Shown here piece after piece: positions 9,095-16,786 of a stretch of 64,000 nt of DNA. The stretch is taken from the NCBI GenBank assembly GCA_024346935.1, contig AP024879.1, forward strand, positions 496,001-560,000. Direction: 5' to 3'. The translations under genes were made by a program, and so were the position numbers. Positions within the stretch are counted from its first letter, which is position 1. Each line of letters starts with the position of its first letter. A model generated the notes under the pieces. The model was not told where the DNA came from, did not search any database, and worked only from the letters and a program-made list of their open reading frames with translations. The stretch is from Vibrio inusitatus. GTDB taxonomy: Bacteria; Pseudomonadota; Gammaproteobacteria; Enterobacterales; Vibrionaceae.

Positions 9095-10786
9095 CTAGTG
9101 TTTGTATGCTTGAAGGTCCAATTCTGACATTTCCGTCATCAATTCATCGACTAAAGTCATGGAAGTGTCTTCCGCAATACCAAAATTGAGCAGTATTTTT
9201 CGACCTCTAATTAGAGTGCTTTCTATGTAGGTAGAGGCTGTAAACTGAACACCTAGTTTTTTTAACTCCAGTTCGTCTTTTTTCGACTGAGTACGCGCAT
9301 AAATATCTAGGTTGGGATATTGAGCAAGTACTCCACAGACTCTTTTAAGTCTAGTTGGTTCATGAATCGAAACAAACACGGCCTTGGCATCATCTAAATG
9401 GGCTTTCTTGCGGACGCTGGATCTCAGGGCATCGCCAAAATAGGTGTTTAGCCCGAGTTGTTTGCTGGTTTTTACTTGGTCGTAGTTGTAATCCAGAGCG
9501 ATATATGGGATCTGCGCTCGCTGAGCCATTGTAGCCATGAGCTGGCCGACTTCATCCATACCGATAATCACTAAAGCACCACGTTCTTCGTTAGGTAAAA
9601 CATCAAACGACTCAGTTCTGCGGAGAAACTTAGCAACAATTTTGTCGCCGAGATTAATGCTAAATGAAGACAGAATCATGCTCAGACTGACAATCGCAAT
9701 CATTATTCCCGATTGGGAATCGGTAAATACCCCCATTGATGTCGCTAGTGCGAGTATTACAAATGCAAATTCGCCTATGTGGTTGAGCCAAAACCCGGTT
9801 TTAACTCCCACAGACAGCGACTGACCATCGATGAGAGAAAGCACAGTTGAAAGCAACGTTTTAACAATAAGAACTAAAGTGAGAATAAACAGTATTGTGC
9901 TCAGATGATCTATGAGTACAGTGGGGTTAATTTGCATTCCAACGGAAGTAAAGAATAAGGCCATAAGTCCCCCTTTAAAAGGGAGTACTGTTTCTTCTAA
10001 GCTATGTCTAAAATCAGAAGACGACAGCAACATTCCTAGTAGAAATGCACCAAGAGTAGAAGGCAGGCCAGCATATTCAATAACACAAACGGTCACAAAA
10101 ATTGCGCTGAACAAGCATAGGGAAAATGCATCTTTATTGTGTTTTCTTACGCTCCATCTCAGAGCTAAAGGAAGCAAGATTTTTCCAATGCCAAGAATCA
10201 GTCCAATAACGAATATTACGGTAAAGGTATCTTCTAGAAAGGTAGCACTTGACTCATTCTGATGGCTAACTAACAGCGGTATTAACGCCATTAGTGGCAC
10301 TACGCTCAAGTCTTGCCCCATTAAATTGGAAAAGATGTTTTTTCCATGTTCAGAGTTAAATTCACTCTTTTGATTGAGTAAAGTTATGACGACTGCGGAT
10401 GATGATTGTCCAAAAATGGCACCGACAACTAAACCCATTTGCCAAGAAAAACCTAATAAAGTCATTAATCCTGAAAAGAGTAGAGACATGGCTATGACGA
10501 GGCCCACACCTTGTATCATCAGACTTTTCTTCATTTTCCATAGGTCTACAGGCTTCATTTCTAACCCTATAGTAAATAGAAATAGAACGACGCCGAGGTC
10601 AGCAATCTGTTGAAGAAGTTCAGTGTTGGTCGCAGCGACTAATCCAGGTGTAAAAGGTCCAAGTGCTACGCCGGCCAAAATAAATCCTACAATCGTGCCC
10701 AACCCTAGAATTGAAGAACCAACCACAAATAGACCTGCAATAGAAAACACATAGGCTATGAAATAGAAAAAACTAATAGAGTCCAT
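9095..10786 (-). CDS. CPA2-family monovalent cation:proton antiporter (Kef type) with RCK domain
   Basis: 563 residues. The first 390 or so form about 12-13 membrane helices of the Na+/H+ exchanger (CPA2) fold, for example LGLGTIVGFILAGVALGPF and the late HIGEFAFVILALATSMGV. A cytoplasmic TrkA-N/RCK Rossmann domain follows (GALVIIGMDEVGQLMATMAQ). The fold fits K+ or Na+ efflux in exchange for H+, gated by a nucleotide or another ligand. It is shorter than glutathione-gated KefB/KefC (about 600-620), so that specificity should not be assumed. It lies 11 bp after pdxY on the same strand and is probably cotranscribed. Confidence 0.85.
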   Translation of the reverse strand: MDSISFFYFIAYVFSIAGLFVVGSSILGLGTIVGFILAGVALGPFTPGLVAATNTELLQQIADLGVVLFLFTIGLEMKPVDLWKMKKSLMIQGVGLVIAMSLLFSGLMTLLGFSWQMGLVVGAIFGQSSSAVVITLLNQKSEFNSEHGKNIFSNLMGQDLSVVPLMALIPLLVSHQNESSATFLEDTFTVIFVIGLILGIGKILLPLALRWSVRKHNKDAFSLCLFSAIFVTVCVIEYAGLPSTLGAFLLGMLLSSSDFRHSLEETVLPFKGGLMALFFTSVGMQINPTVLIDHLSTILFILTLVLIVKTLLSTVLSLIDGQSLSVGVKTGFWLNHIGEFAFVILALATSMGVFTDSQSGIMIAIVSLSMILSSFSINLGDKIVAKFLRRTESFDVLPNEERGALVIIGMDEVGQLMATMAQRAQIPYIALDYNYDQVKTSKQLGLNTYFGDALRSSVRKKAHLDDAKAVFVSIHEPTRLKRVCGVLAQYPNLDIYARTQSKKDELELKKLGVQFTASTYIESTLIRGRKILLNFGIAEDTSMTLVDELMTEMSELDLQAYKH

Positions 10787-10797
10787 GATATAGCCAA

Positions 10798-11670
10798 TTA
10801 GTGAGTTGTTGAGTGTTGGATCTTTATCACAGGGAGTTCGTAGGTTGGTTCCACGAATTCATATTGACCTGCAACAGTTTGCAACTCGTTCGAGTTGTGT
10901 TCTTCAGTGATTTTCAAAATGCCAAAGGCGGCATTACAGGTGTGGGAGAAGGCGCTGATCGGATTAATACCACTAACTATCGAAGCTGCAAATACTGCAG
11001 AGATAAGATCTCCCAATCCAATGAGAGGGGTGTCAAAGTTAAATTTCGGCCATTCTACTTTAAAGCTATTGCGGCGTGTCACCATCAATGTGGCTTGAGT
11101 GTCACTAGATAGGAGATCTAGATCTTTAACGATAACGTATCGTGCGCCCAGTTCAAGGATCTGTTCACAGGCTGCGATAACGTCCCGTTGATTATGGGGT
11201 TCGCGACCTCTGATGACTGACAGTTCATGCTTATTTATTACAACAACATCCGCGATAGGAACTAGTTCGTTAATCACGGCGTTTTTTACATTATCGGAAA
11301 TGACTTGCGTATTGTTTGATAAATACATCGCTGCATGGCAAACATATAAGGCAGAGTGATTACGCTTTTTAAGCATAGCTACAGAAAGGTAGAGGTCCTC
11401 TACTTGCTTAATATTGTCTAAGTAGCCGGATATTAATGCGCCGCAGTGTGCAAGTTCATGGACACTGTCCACACCTTGAATAAGTGAACCAATCTCACTT
11501 TCTACGCTTTTATAACTTGTCCAGTCATTATCGTTACGAGGGACCTTAGCAATTTGTAAGGTATCTAATTGTAGAACCTCAATTCCCATGCGTTGCATAG
11601 GAAAGACAGCTGAACTATTGCCTACGTGACCGTAAACAACTTGGGGCTGAATAGAAATAATATTTGTCAT
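10798..11670 (-). CDS. pdxY: Pyridoxal kinase PdxY
   Basis: 290 residues, equal to the family length (287 in E. coli). A ribokinase-fold enzyme that phosphorylates pyridoxal to pyridoxal 5'-phosphate in the vitamin B6 salvage pathway. The N-terminus ISIQPQVVYGHVGNSSAVFPMQRMG and the anion-hole motif PLIGLGDLISAVFAA, carrying the catalytic Asp, are clear. VVINKHELSVI matches the kinase family substrate-lid segment. It is the first gene of a unit with the Kef-type antiporter. A tandem 9-bp repeat lies in its upstream region. Confidence 0.92.
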   Translation of the reverse strand: MTNIISIQPQVVYGHVGNSSAVFPMQRMGIEVLQLDTLQIAKVPRNDNDWTSYKSVESEIGSLIQGVDSVHELAHCGALISGYLDNIKQVEDLYLSVAMLKKRNHSALYVCHAAMYLSNNTQVISDNVKNAVINELVPIADVVVINKHELSVIRGREPHNQRDVIAACEQILELGARYVIVKDLDLLSSDTQATLMVTRRNSFKVEWPKFNFDTPLIGLGDLISAVFAASIVSGINPISAFSHTCNAAFGILKITEEHNSNELQTVAGQYEFVEPTYELPVIKIQHSTTH

Positions 11671-11691
11671 TTTAAACTAACTCTTAACGGT

Positions 11692-11728
11692 GCTTTATTG
11701 CATTTATTGCATTTATTGCATTTATTGA
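11692..11728. repeat. Tandem 9-bp repeat upstream of pdxY
   Basis: Three exact copies of CATTTATTG at 11701-11727 are preceded by a partial unit, about four units in total. They start 22 bp upstream of the pdxY ATG, in the promoter or leader. The number of units could vary by slippage. Confidence 0.85.
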
Positions 11729-11842
11729 GAGTCTAACGCGACATAAAACTGACAGTGAATACATTTTGTAGGATGAGAACCTGCATAGGTCTAGAGAGGC
11801 TTATAGGAGCGCTGTGTCTTAAAATGTGCACAGTCGAGTGAA

Positions 11843-11864
11843 AAGCCACCATTAATGGTGGCTT
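11843..11864 (-). terminator. Terminator after the first DUF1254-type gene
   Basis: AAGCCACCATTAATGGTGGCTT is near-perfect and is followed by a short T-run when read on the minus strand. It lies just downstream of the gene at 11892-12983. Confidence 0.8.
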
Positions 11865-11891
11865 AGATATAGGGTATGGACGCTTTGTATT

Positions 11892-12983
11892 TTATTTAAA
11901 ATCAGGGTTGATGCTACCACCGGCTAAATATTGTAATTCGCGACCGCCGAACAGATCATATTCAACATCATGTGAAGCTCCGTAGTTGCGCACGGTATAG
12001 TTAAAGTCTTCGCCCTTGGTTTCGAGATTATTTGGTGCATCGTCACCGCAACCGAAACTAATGGTTACACTGCCATCGGCATTCTTATCCCATTCATACG
12101 AATTGATTGAGAATCTGTCAGTATCAAGCATATAGCCGGCAGCATCGTACAAGGTGATAGAAGTGAAGTACTTATTGTCAGGTTCTTGAAATGTCGTTGA
12201 TTGACATACTGAGCCGTCAAATTGCTTAGTGTTGCGATAGATATTAGAGACACCTACCTCTATTGGCATTCCGCCCCAACCCTGAGCGTTTGAACGCATT
12301 TGACGTCCATTATTGGCATCAGCGGCATCAGAACTCTCAACGTAGAAAAAGTCTTCGCCTGCTTCAAGAAACTCTTTCTTTAATTTTTTAGTCATAGCAT
12401 CGCGCTCAGCAACGTTGTAGTTAGGTGCAATATAACCCTCTGGTGCGTACTTATCTGTACCGGAGTAGTCAACATGGAAGCGAGATTGCGCTGCTAAAGC
12501 GTTAGTCACGTCGGTTTTATCTTCGACACCAGCTCTAAAAATGATGAATGCAAAATCAGTATCGATCTTCACTGAATACTCACCAGGGCCCACTTTATAC
12601 ATCGGAGAGGCTGACGTCTCATCTAAGATATGGACAGAGGTGTAAACATCTTCTGCGCCGGACTTGTTGTCAAATTCATCAATAGTGACATGAATAAAGC
12701 CATCTTTGTCTGCATGAGCGATTGCAGCAGAGTACAGTGAGTCTTGATTCATTCGAACAACCGGAGCTTTATCACCTGCTGGCACAAGTGCTGGAAGATG
12801 CACTATACCCTTGTCAGCACCATGCTTATCCCAGTTACCCATATATTTTGCGGCAGCAGCTTGGTTGTAGTTTTGTTCAGTGACAGAAATAGTCTCTGCT
12901 GCGATAGCGTGCATAGGAACAGTCATGCTGGCTAGAACCAAAGATGAAACGGCAGAAAGTTTAAATAAGTTCGTCATAGTCAT
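11892..12983 (-). CDS. Secreted DUF1254/DUF1214-type protein, paralog 1
   Basis: 363 residues with a Sec signal peptide (residues 1 to about 28, ending MHAIAA), so probably periplasmic. It shares PVVRMNQDSLYSAA near residue 75, the GWGGMPIEVGVSNIY segment and SFGCGDDAPNNLETK near the C-terminus with two paralogs at 36516 and 37765. Two Cys (in SVCQSTTF and FGCGDDAP) are conserved in all three and could form a disulfide. The family is common but its biochemical role is poorly known. A LysR regulator is divergent at 13106 and is the likely controller. A terminator follows. Confidence 0.8.
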   Translation of the reverse strand: MTMTNLFKLSAVSSLVLASMTVPMHAIAAETISVTEQNYNQAAAAKYMGNWDKHGADKGIVHLPALVPAGDKAPVVRMNQDSLYSAAIAHADKDGFIHVTIDEFDNKSGAEDVYTSVHILDETSASPMYKVGPGEYSVKIDTDFAFIIFRAGVEDKTDVTNALAAQSRFHVDYSGTDKYAPEGYIAPNYNVAERDAMTKKLKKEFLEAGEDFFYVESSDAADANNGRQMRSNAQGWGGMPIEVGVSNIYRNTKQFDGSVCQSTTFQEPDNKYFTSITLYDAAGYMLDTDRFSINSYEWDKNADGSVTISFGCGDDAPNNLETKGEDFNYTVRNYGASHDVEYDLFGGRELQYLAGGSINPDFK

Positions 12984-13066
12984 ACCTAATATTGGTTGGA
13001 TTTAATGATGTATTTGTTGAAATAAATATTAGCACTTGCATGAAATTCGTCTATCGACTTATATTT

Positions 13067-13078
13067 ATAATCAATTAT
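13067..13078. promoter_or_regulatory. Candidate LysR operator
   Basis: ATAAT-CA-ATTAT is an AT-rich inverted repeat with a T-N11-A-like frame. It lies in the 122-bp space between the LysR gene and the divergent DUF1254-type gene. AT-rich DNA makes such repeats common, so this is tentative. Confidence 0.3.
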
Positions 13079-13105
13079 GATCAAATCGAATAATGTGAAT
13101 TGACT

Positions 13106-14044
13106 ATGAATAGGTCGTTATCGAGAGTCGATCTCAATTTGCTGGTAATACTAGACGTCCTTCTTAAAGAGAGGAATGTCACTAGAGCAGCCGAGGTTTT
13201 GTTTGTTTCCCAGTCAGCAGTAAGCCGTTCGCTGGCGCGCTTAAGAGACACCTTTGATGATCCACTGTTTACCCGAGTAGCGTCTGGACTTGTACCTACA
13301 GAAAAAGCGTTGGAAATAGAAAAACAGCTGTTGAGTTTGTTACCACAAGTGAGTGAAGTTTTTAGTCAACAAGCGTTTGATCCGAAAAAAGCGGATAGTG
13401 CGTTTGCTATATCTCTTCCGGCTCTTTTATCCAGTCCTTTAACGCCGTTACTTATGAAAGAACTAAAAGAGATAGCGCCTGCTGTACGTGTGTCGGAATA
13501 TGCAGCTAAAGCCAATCCTTATTCATCTTTAGATCAGGGCCAGATTGATTTCGCGCTGTACTTTGCAGACTCTGCAAATCCACGTTATGTATCAAAACAA
13601 ATAGGCACTCTTAAACCGCAACTTTTCGTTAGACCAGGCCACCCATTGTTAGTTAATAATGATGTCGATATTGAGGATACGTTTGCCTATTCCATGGTAG
13701 GGATGGCAATCGAGGAAGACCAATATCACTCGTTCAGTGCGCCAATTACTAAAATATATAAAGATCTGATGGTGGATAGACGCCCAATATTGAGAAGTTC
13801 ACAAACCCAAGTATTGATTGATGTTGTGTCGGACTCAGACGCAATCTTATTCGGAACAAATTGTTTGCAGGGACTTAGAAACTATGGAGAAGACTTTGTA
13901 CAATTGAAATCGGCGCAGATTGAAAGTAATGATACATACTCAGTACCTGTCTTTCTTATGTATCATGAACGCAGTAACAATAGTGCTGCTCATCAATGGA
14001 TGGGCGAGTTGCTTTCTAAAAAGATATCCGAATTATTAGTGTAG
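13106..14044 (+). CDS. LysR-family transcriptional regulator
   Basis: 312 residues from the ATG at 13106; an upstream in-frame TTG at 13100 adds only two residues. The N-terminal winged helix-turn-helix is typical: RVDLNLLVILDVLLKERNVTRAAEVLFVSQSAVSRSLARLR. A periplasmic-binding-protein-like effector domain follows (about 95-310). It is divergent from the DUF1254-type gene and likely regulates it and itself. The effector is unknown. Confidence 0.9.
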   Translation: MNRSLSRVDLNLLVILDVLLKERNVTRAAEVLFVSQSAVSRSLARLRDTFDDPLFTRVASGLVPTEKALEIEKQLLSLLPQVSEVFSQQAFDPKKADSAFAISLPALLSSPLTPLLMKELKEIAPAVRVSEYAAKANPYSSLDQGQIDFALYFADSANPRYVSKQIGTLKPQLFVRPGHPLLVNNDVDIEDTFAYSMVGMAIEEDQYHSFSAPITKIYKDLMVDRRPILRSSQTQVLIDVVSDSDAILFGTNCLQGLRNYGEDFVQLKSAQIESNDTYSVPVFLMYHERSNNSAAHQWMGELLSKKISELLV

Positions 14045-14198
14045 ATACGATTTTTGTTGATGGCATAGTAACACCGGTTTTCATTGTCTCAGTATCATCG
14101 ACATAAACTAACCCTTAAAATTGCTAGTGAATTAAATTGAATAATTATCCAATTATCGATAGTGTGTTTTTTTACTGCTTTAATAGGGACATTAAATC

Positions 14199-14819
14199 TT
14201 GGAACTCGCAACCTTATGGGTTTTTATCCCCACTTTTCTTTTTGTATCGATAACTCCAGGTATGTGCATGACGTTAGCCCTAGGCTTAGGAATGAGCATT
14301 GGTTATAAACGTACTTTATGGATGATGCTAGGAGAAGTATTTGGCGTTGCCGTGGTTGCCATTAGTGCAGTACTTGGTATAGCGGCAGTTATGATAAAGA
14401 TGCCAATGCTGTTTATTGGGTTTAAAACGATAGGGGCCTTGTATCTTGGTTACCTAGGCGTCCAAATGTGGCGCTCAAAAGGTAAGATGGCAATCACGGA
14501 CGACAATCTGGAGTCTTCTAACGCCTCGAATTACGGATTGGTGGCACAAGGATTTATAACGGCGATTGCAAACCCGAAAGGTTGGGCGTTCATGATCTCG
14601 TTATTACCCCCGTTTATCAGCGCAAACCATGCTGTAGCACCACAACTACTTATCTTAGTCAGTATCATAATGCTATCTGAATTTATCTGTATGAGTATCT
14701 ATGCTTCGGGCGGGAAGGGGCTTAGAGTTATGCTTTCTAATAGCAGCAATGTAAAGCTGATGAATCGCATAGCAGGGACACTTATGATTGGAGTGGGCGT
14801 GTGGCTGTTTTTAAGTTGA
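14199..14819 (+). CDS. LysE/RhtB-family exporter
   Basis: 206 residues with about six membrane helices. The family opening is present: FIPTFLFVSITPGMCMTLALGLGMSIGYKR, followed by GALYLGYLGVQMWRSK and ITAIANPKGWAFMISLLPPF. These inner-membrane proteins export amino acids or derivatives; the substrate is not predictable. The start is a TTG at 14199 preceded by AGGGAC, since no in-frame ATG lies early enough to keep the first helix. It stands alone between the LysR gene and yajD; the 154-bp gap before it shows no clear feature. Confidence 0.85.
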   Translation: MELATLWVFIPTFLFVSITPGMCMTLALGLGMSIGYKRTLWMMLGEVFGVAVVAISAVLGIAAVMIKMPMLFIGFKTIGALYLGYLGVQMWRSKGKMAITDDNLESSNASNYGLVAQGFITAIANPKGWAFMISLLPPFISANHAVAPQLLILVSIIMLSEFICMSIYASGGKGLRVMLSNSSNVKLMNRIAGTLMIGVGVWLFLS

Positions 14820-14904
14820 GGGCTAGATCTCAATAGCGTAACTGCGTCATAAGGGAATTTGTGCTAATTTATTCAGTAAATCAACAAAGAATGTGGAAAT
14901 AAAG

Positions 14905-15255
14905 ATGTCTTCTTCATCAGATTATACTGGCAGCAGTGCCGCTTATGCCCGCAAAGAGTCGGGTTATCGTGATAAAGCCCTTAAGCTGTATCCTTGGGTG
15001 TGTGGCAATTGTGCACGAGAGTTTGTTTTTTCAAATCTTCGTGAACTGACTGTACATCACAAAGACCATGACCATACCAATAACCCTGAAGATGGAAGTA
15101 ACTGGGAGTTACTTTGCTTGTATTGTCATGATCATGAGCACTCTAAGTACACAGATCACGAGCGTTATGGTGTTGATCCTGTTGCGAGAGCGGATGAACA
15201 TCAATCAGCCACGCACAACCCGTTTGCTGATCTTGCTAAGCTAATGAAAAAATAA
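14905..15255 (+). CDS. yajD: YajD-like HNH nuclease family protein
   Basis: 116 residues from the ATG at 14905 (an in-frame GTG lies four codons upstream). An HNH fold is visible: C-x2-C in WVCGNCAREF, the HHKDHDHTNNPEDGSNWELLCLYCHDHEH core with catalytic His and a second Cys pair. E. coli YajD (115 residues) has the same layout. Family members are predicted nucleases; no physiological role is established. A shared bidirectional terminator separates it from the convergent add gene. Confidence 0.88.
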   Translation: MSSSSDYTGSSAAYARKESGYRDKALKLYPWVCGNCAREFVFSNLRELTVHHKDHDHTNNPEDGSNWELLCLYCHDHEHSKYTDHERYGVDPVARADEHQSATHNPFADLAKLMKK

Positions 15256-15274
15256 AATATTTGCTGCCATTATC

Positions 15275-15304
15275 TAAGGCCTGCGTTTGAAGCGCAGGCC
15301 TTAT
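15275..15304. terminator. Bidirectional terminator between yajD and add
   Basis: The perfect inverted repeat TAAGGCCTGCG / CGCAGGCCTTA with a 7-nt loop lies between two convergent genes, with A- or T-rich flanks on both sides. Confidence 0.88.
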
Positions 15305-15308
15305 TTGT

Positions 15309-16304
15309 TTAGGCGATATAATGTCGAAGGTGTTGCTTAACGTTGTCATTGGCAAAGCTTTGTTCAACACTATTGAGGTAGATGGCTTTGTAATCGGCAT
15401 CAGTAAGCTCAAATAACTCACAAACCTTTTGTACTTCTTTAGTCATAGTGGTGTTAGATACCGTTCGATTGTCGGTATTGATTGTCACTGCTAGACCTTG
15501 CTCGTAAAAGCGCTTAGCAGGATGTGACTCGATGTTTTCAACCGCTTTGGTTTGAACATTACTGCTAGGGCAGGTTTCAAGCCCAATGTGATTGTTTTTA
15601 ACCGCATCATAGCCGCCTGCATGATTAATGATATGAATGCCATGCCCGACACGTTCAGCTTTAAGAAGCTCAACAGCATCTTGAACATTCTGGCCATCGC
15701 CTTGCTCACCAGCATGTATGGTGACATGAAAACCTTTGCTTCTCGCATACTCTGTTTCTTCAACAAAATCATGGCAGAAACCGGATAACTCCGCCCCAGC
15801 AAGATCAAAGGCGACCACGCCATTTTCCAGTAACTTAGCACCTTCATCTATCACTTGATTGATGTCATCTTTTGGCATTGTGCGCAAGATACAAAGTATG
15901 TAGTTTCCGCGAATATCATAAGCTTGTTCAGCGCGCTGCATACCTTTAACCACGGACGAGATGACCTGTTCAATAGTCAGTCCTTGGTTGATGTGGAGTA
16001 GCGGGGCGAAACGCACTTCAAGATACTTAACGTTTTCTTTAGCTGCATCTTCAAATACTTCATAGGAGATTCTTTCTAGAGCCTCTTGGGTTTGCATTAC
16101 CTGAAGGGGAAGGTCAAAGCGAGTAAGGTATTGCTGAAGATCGACACAGGTTTCTGGAGCAATCATAAGATCGCGAATCACATCGACATTTTGGCTCGGA
16201 ATATTAACCTGCTGAATGTTTGCAAGATCAATAATGGTTTCTGGTCGAACACTACCATCGAGGTGGCAATGAAGGTCTATTTTTGGGAGAGAGTAAAAAT
16301 CCAT
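15309..16304 (-). CDS. add: Adenosine deaminase
   Basis: 331 residues, equal to E. coli Add (333). It deaminates adenosine and deoxyadenosine to inosine and deoxyinosine in purine salvage. Zinc ligands sit in [16 protein letters not shown] (HxH near residue 12) and in [10 protein letters not shown] near 195. The active-site Glu/His region is [10 protein letters not shown], and the late Asp motif is [12 protein letters not shown]. The start ATG at 16304 has an AAAGG ribosome binding site. It is transcribed convergently with yajD and divergently from nirB. Confidence 0.93.
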   Translation of the reverse strand: MDFYSLPKIDLHCHLDGSVRPETIIDLANIQQVNIPSQNVDVIRDLMIAPETCVDLQQYLTRFDLPLQVMQTQEALERISYEVFEDAAKENVKYLEVRFAPLLHINQGLTIEQVISSVVKGMQRAEQAYDIRGNYILCILRTMPKDDINQVIDEGAKLLENGVVAFDLAGAELSGFCHDFVEETEYARSKGFHVTIHAGEQGDGQNVQDAVELLKAERVGHGIHIINHAGGYDAVKNNHIGLETCPSSNVQTKAVENIESHPAKRFYEQGLAVTINTDNRTVSNTTMTKEVQKVCELFELTDADYKAIYLNSVEQSFANDNVKQHLRHYIA

Positions 16305-16683
16305 AAGTCGTTACCTTTATCAAAAGAGAGGAACAAATAAAGACAATGACTTCATAATCAAAGGATAGGCCTTTGGTAGAAACTCCCACACCATATCAGA
16401 GGGATTATATGAAGCAATTTGTGGCGTGATTCTAACAACTGCTGGTGGCGGTTACAATTAGCAACGAATAGTCCGGATAGAAATTAATAAAATATTCAAT
16501 TGGAAAATAGCAAATTGACACGACGAAATTAGCAAACATAAAACTCATAAATACTTTTTGATTTCATCAAAAAAACTGCAATTAAATTCTAATTTTGGAG
16601 CTTTATAGTTAAAAGTTATTACAAGGCACTGAGATATATATTCATTATGAATCAATAACTTATTTGTAGTCTTGTATGACAAA
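16305..16683. other. add-nirB divergent intergenic region
   Basis: About 380 bp of AT-rich DNA between the add start and the nirB regulatory sites. It should contain the add promoter, but no confident promoter, operator or small ORF was assigned. The distal half is strongly AT-rich, which fits bending or nucleoid-protein binding upstream of a nir-type promoter. Confidence 0.5.
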
Positions 16684-16699
16684 TACCCAAAAGGAGGTA
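16684..16699 (+). promoter_or_regulatory. NarL/NarP-type 7-2-7 site of the nirB promoter
   Basis: TACCCAAAAGGAGGTA is an inverted pair of NarL-type heptamers (TACYYMT and its complement) with a 2-bp spacer and few mismatches. Its centre lies about 69 bp upstream of the predicted start site near 16760. In E. coli the NarL/NarP site of the nir promoter is also at about -69.5. Nitrate- or nitrite-dependent activation is predicted. Confidence 0.65.
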
Positions 16700-16712
16700 T
16701 ATCTTTACCTGA

Positions 16713-16753
16713 TTGATCTTGGTCAACTTTCAAAAGTGGTTCCCTCATACAAT
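16713..16753 (+). promoter_or_regulatory. FNR-dependent nirB promoter (FNR site and -10)
   Basis: TTGATCTTGGTCAA at 16713-16726 matches the FNR consensus at 9 of 10 defined positions. A TACAAT -10 hexamer lies at 16748-16753, placing the FNR site centre about 41 bp from the expected start, the class II position. These elements overlap an N-terminally extended open frame, which shows that the true nirB start is the later ATG at 16787. Confidence 0.75.
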
Positions 16754-16786
16754 CGCGCAAGTTTTTATAATTTTAAAGGAACCGCT

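Noticed and set aside
16676..16786. N-terminal extension of nirB
   Set aside because: It would run through the NarL/NarP site, the FNR site and the -10 region; the internal ATG with AAGGA gives the family N-terminus.
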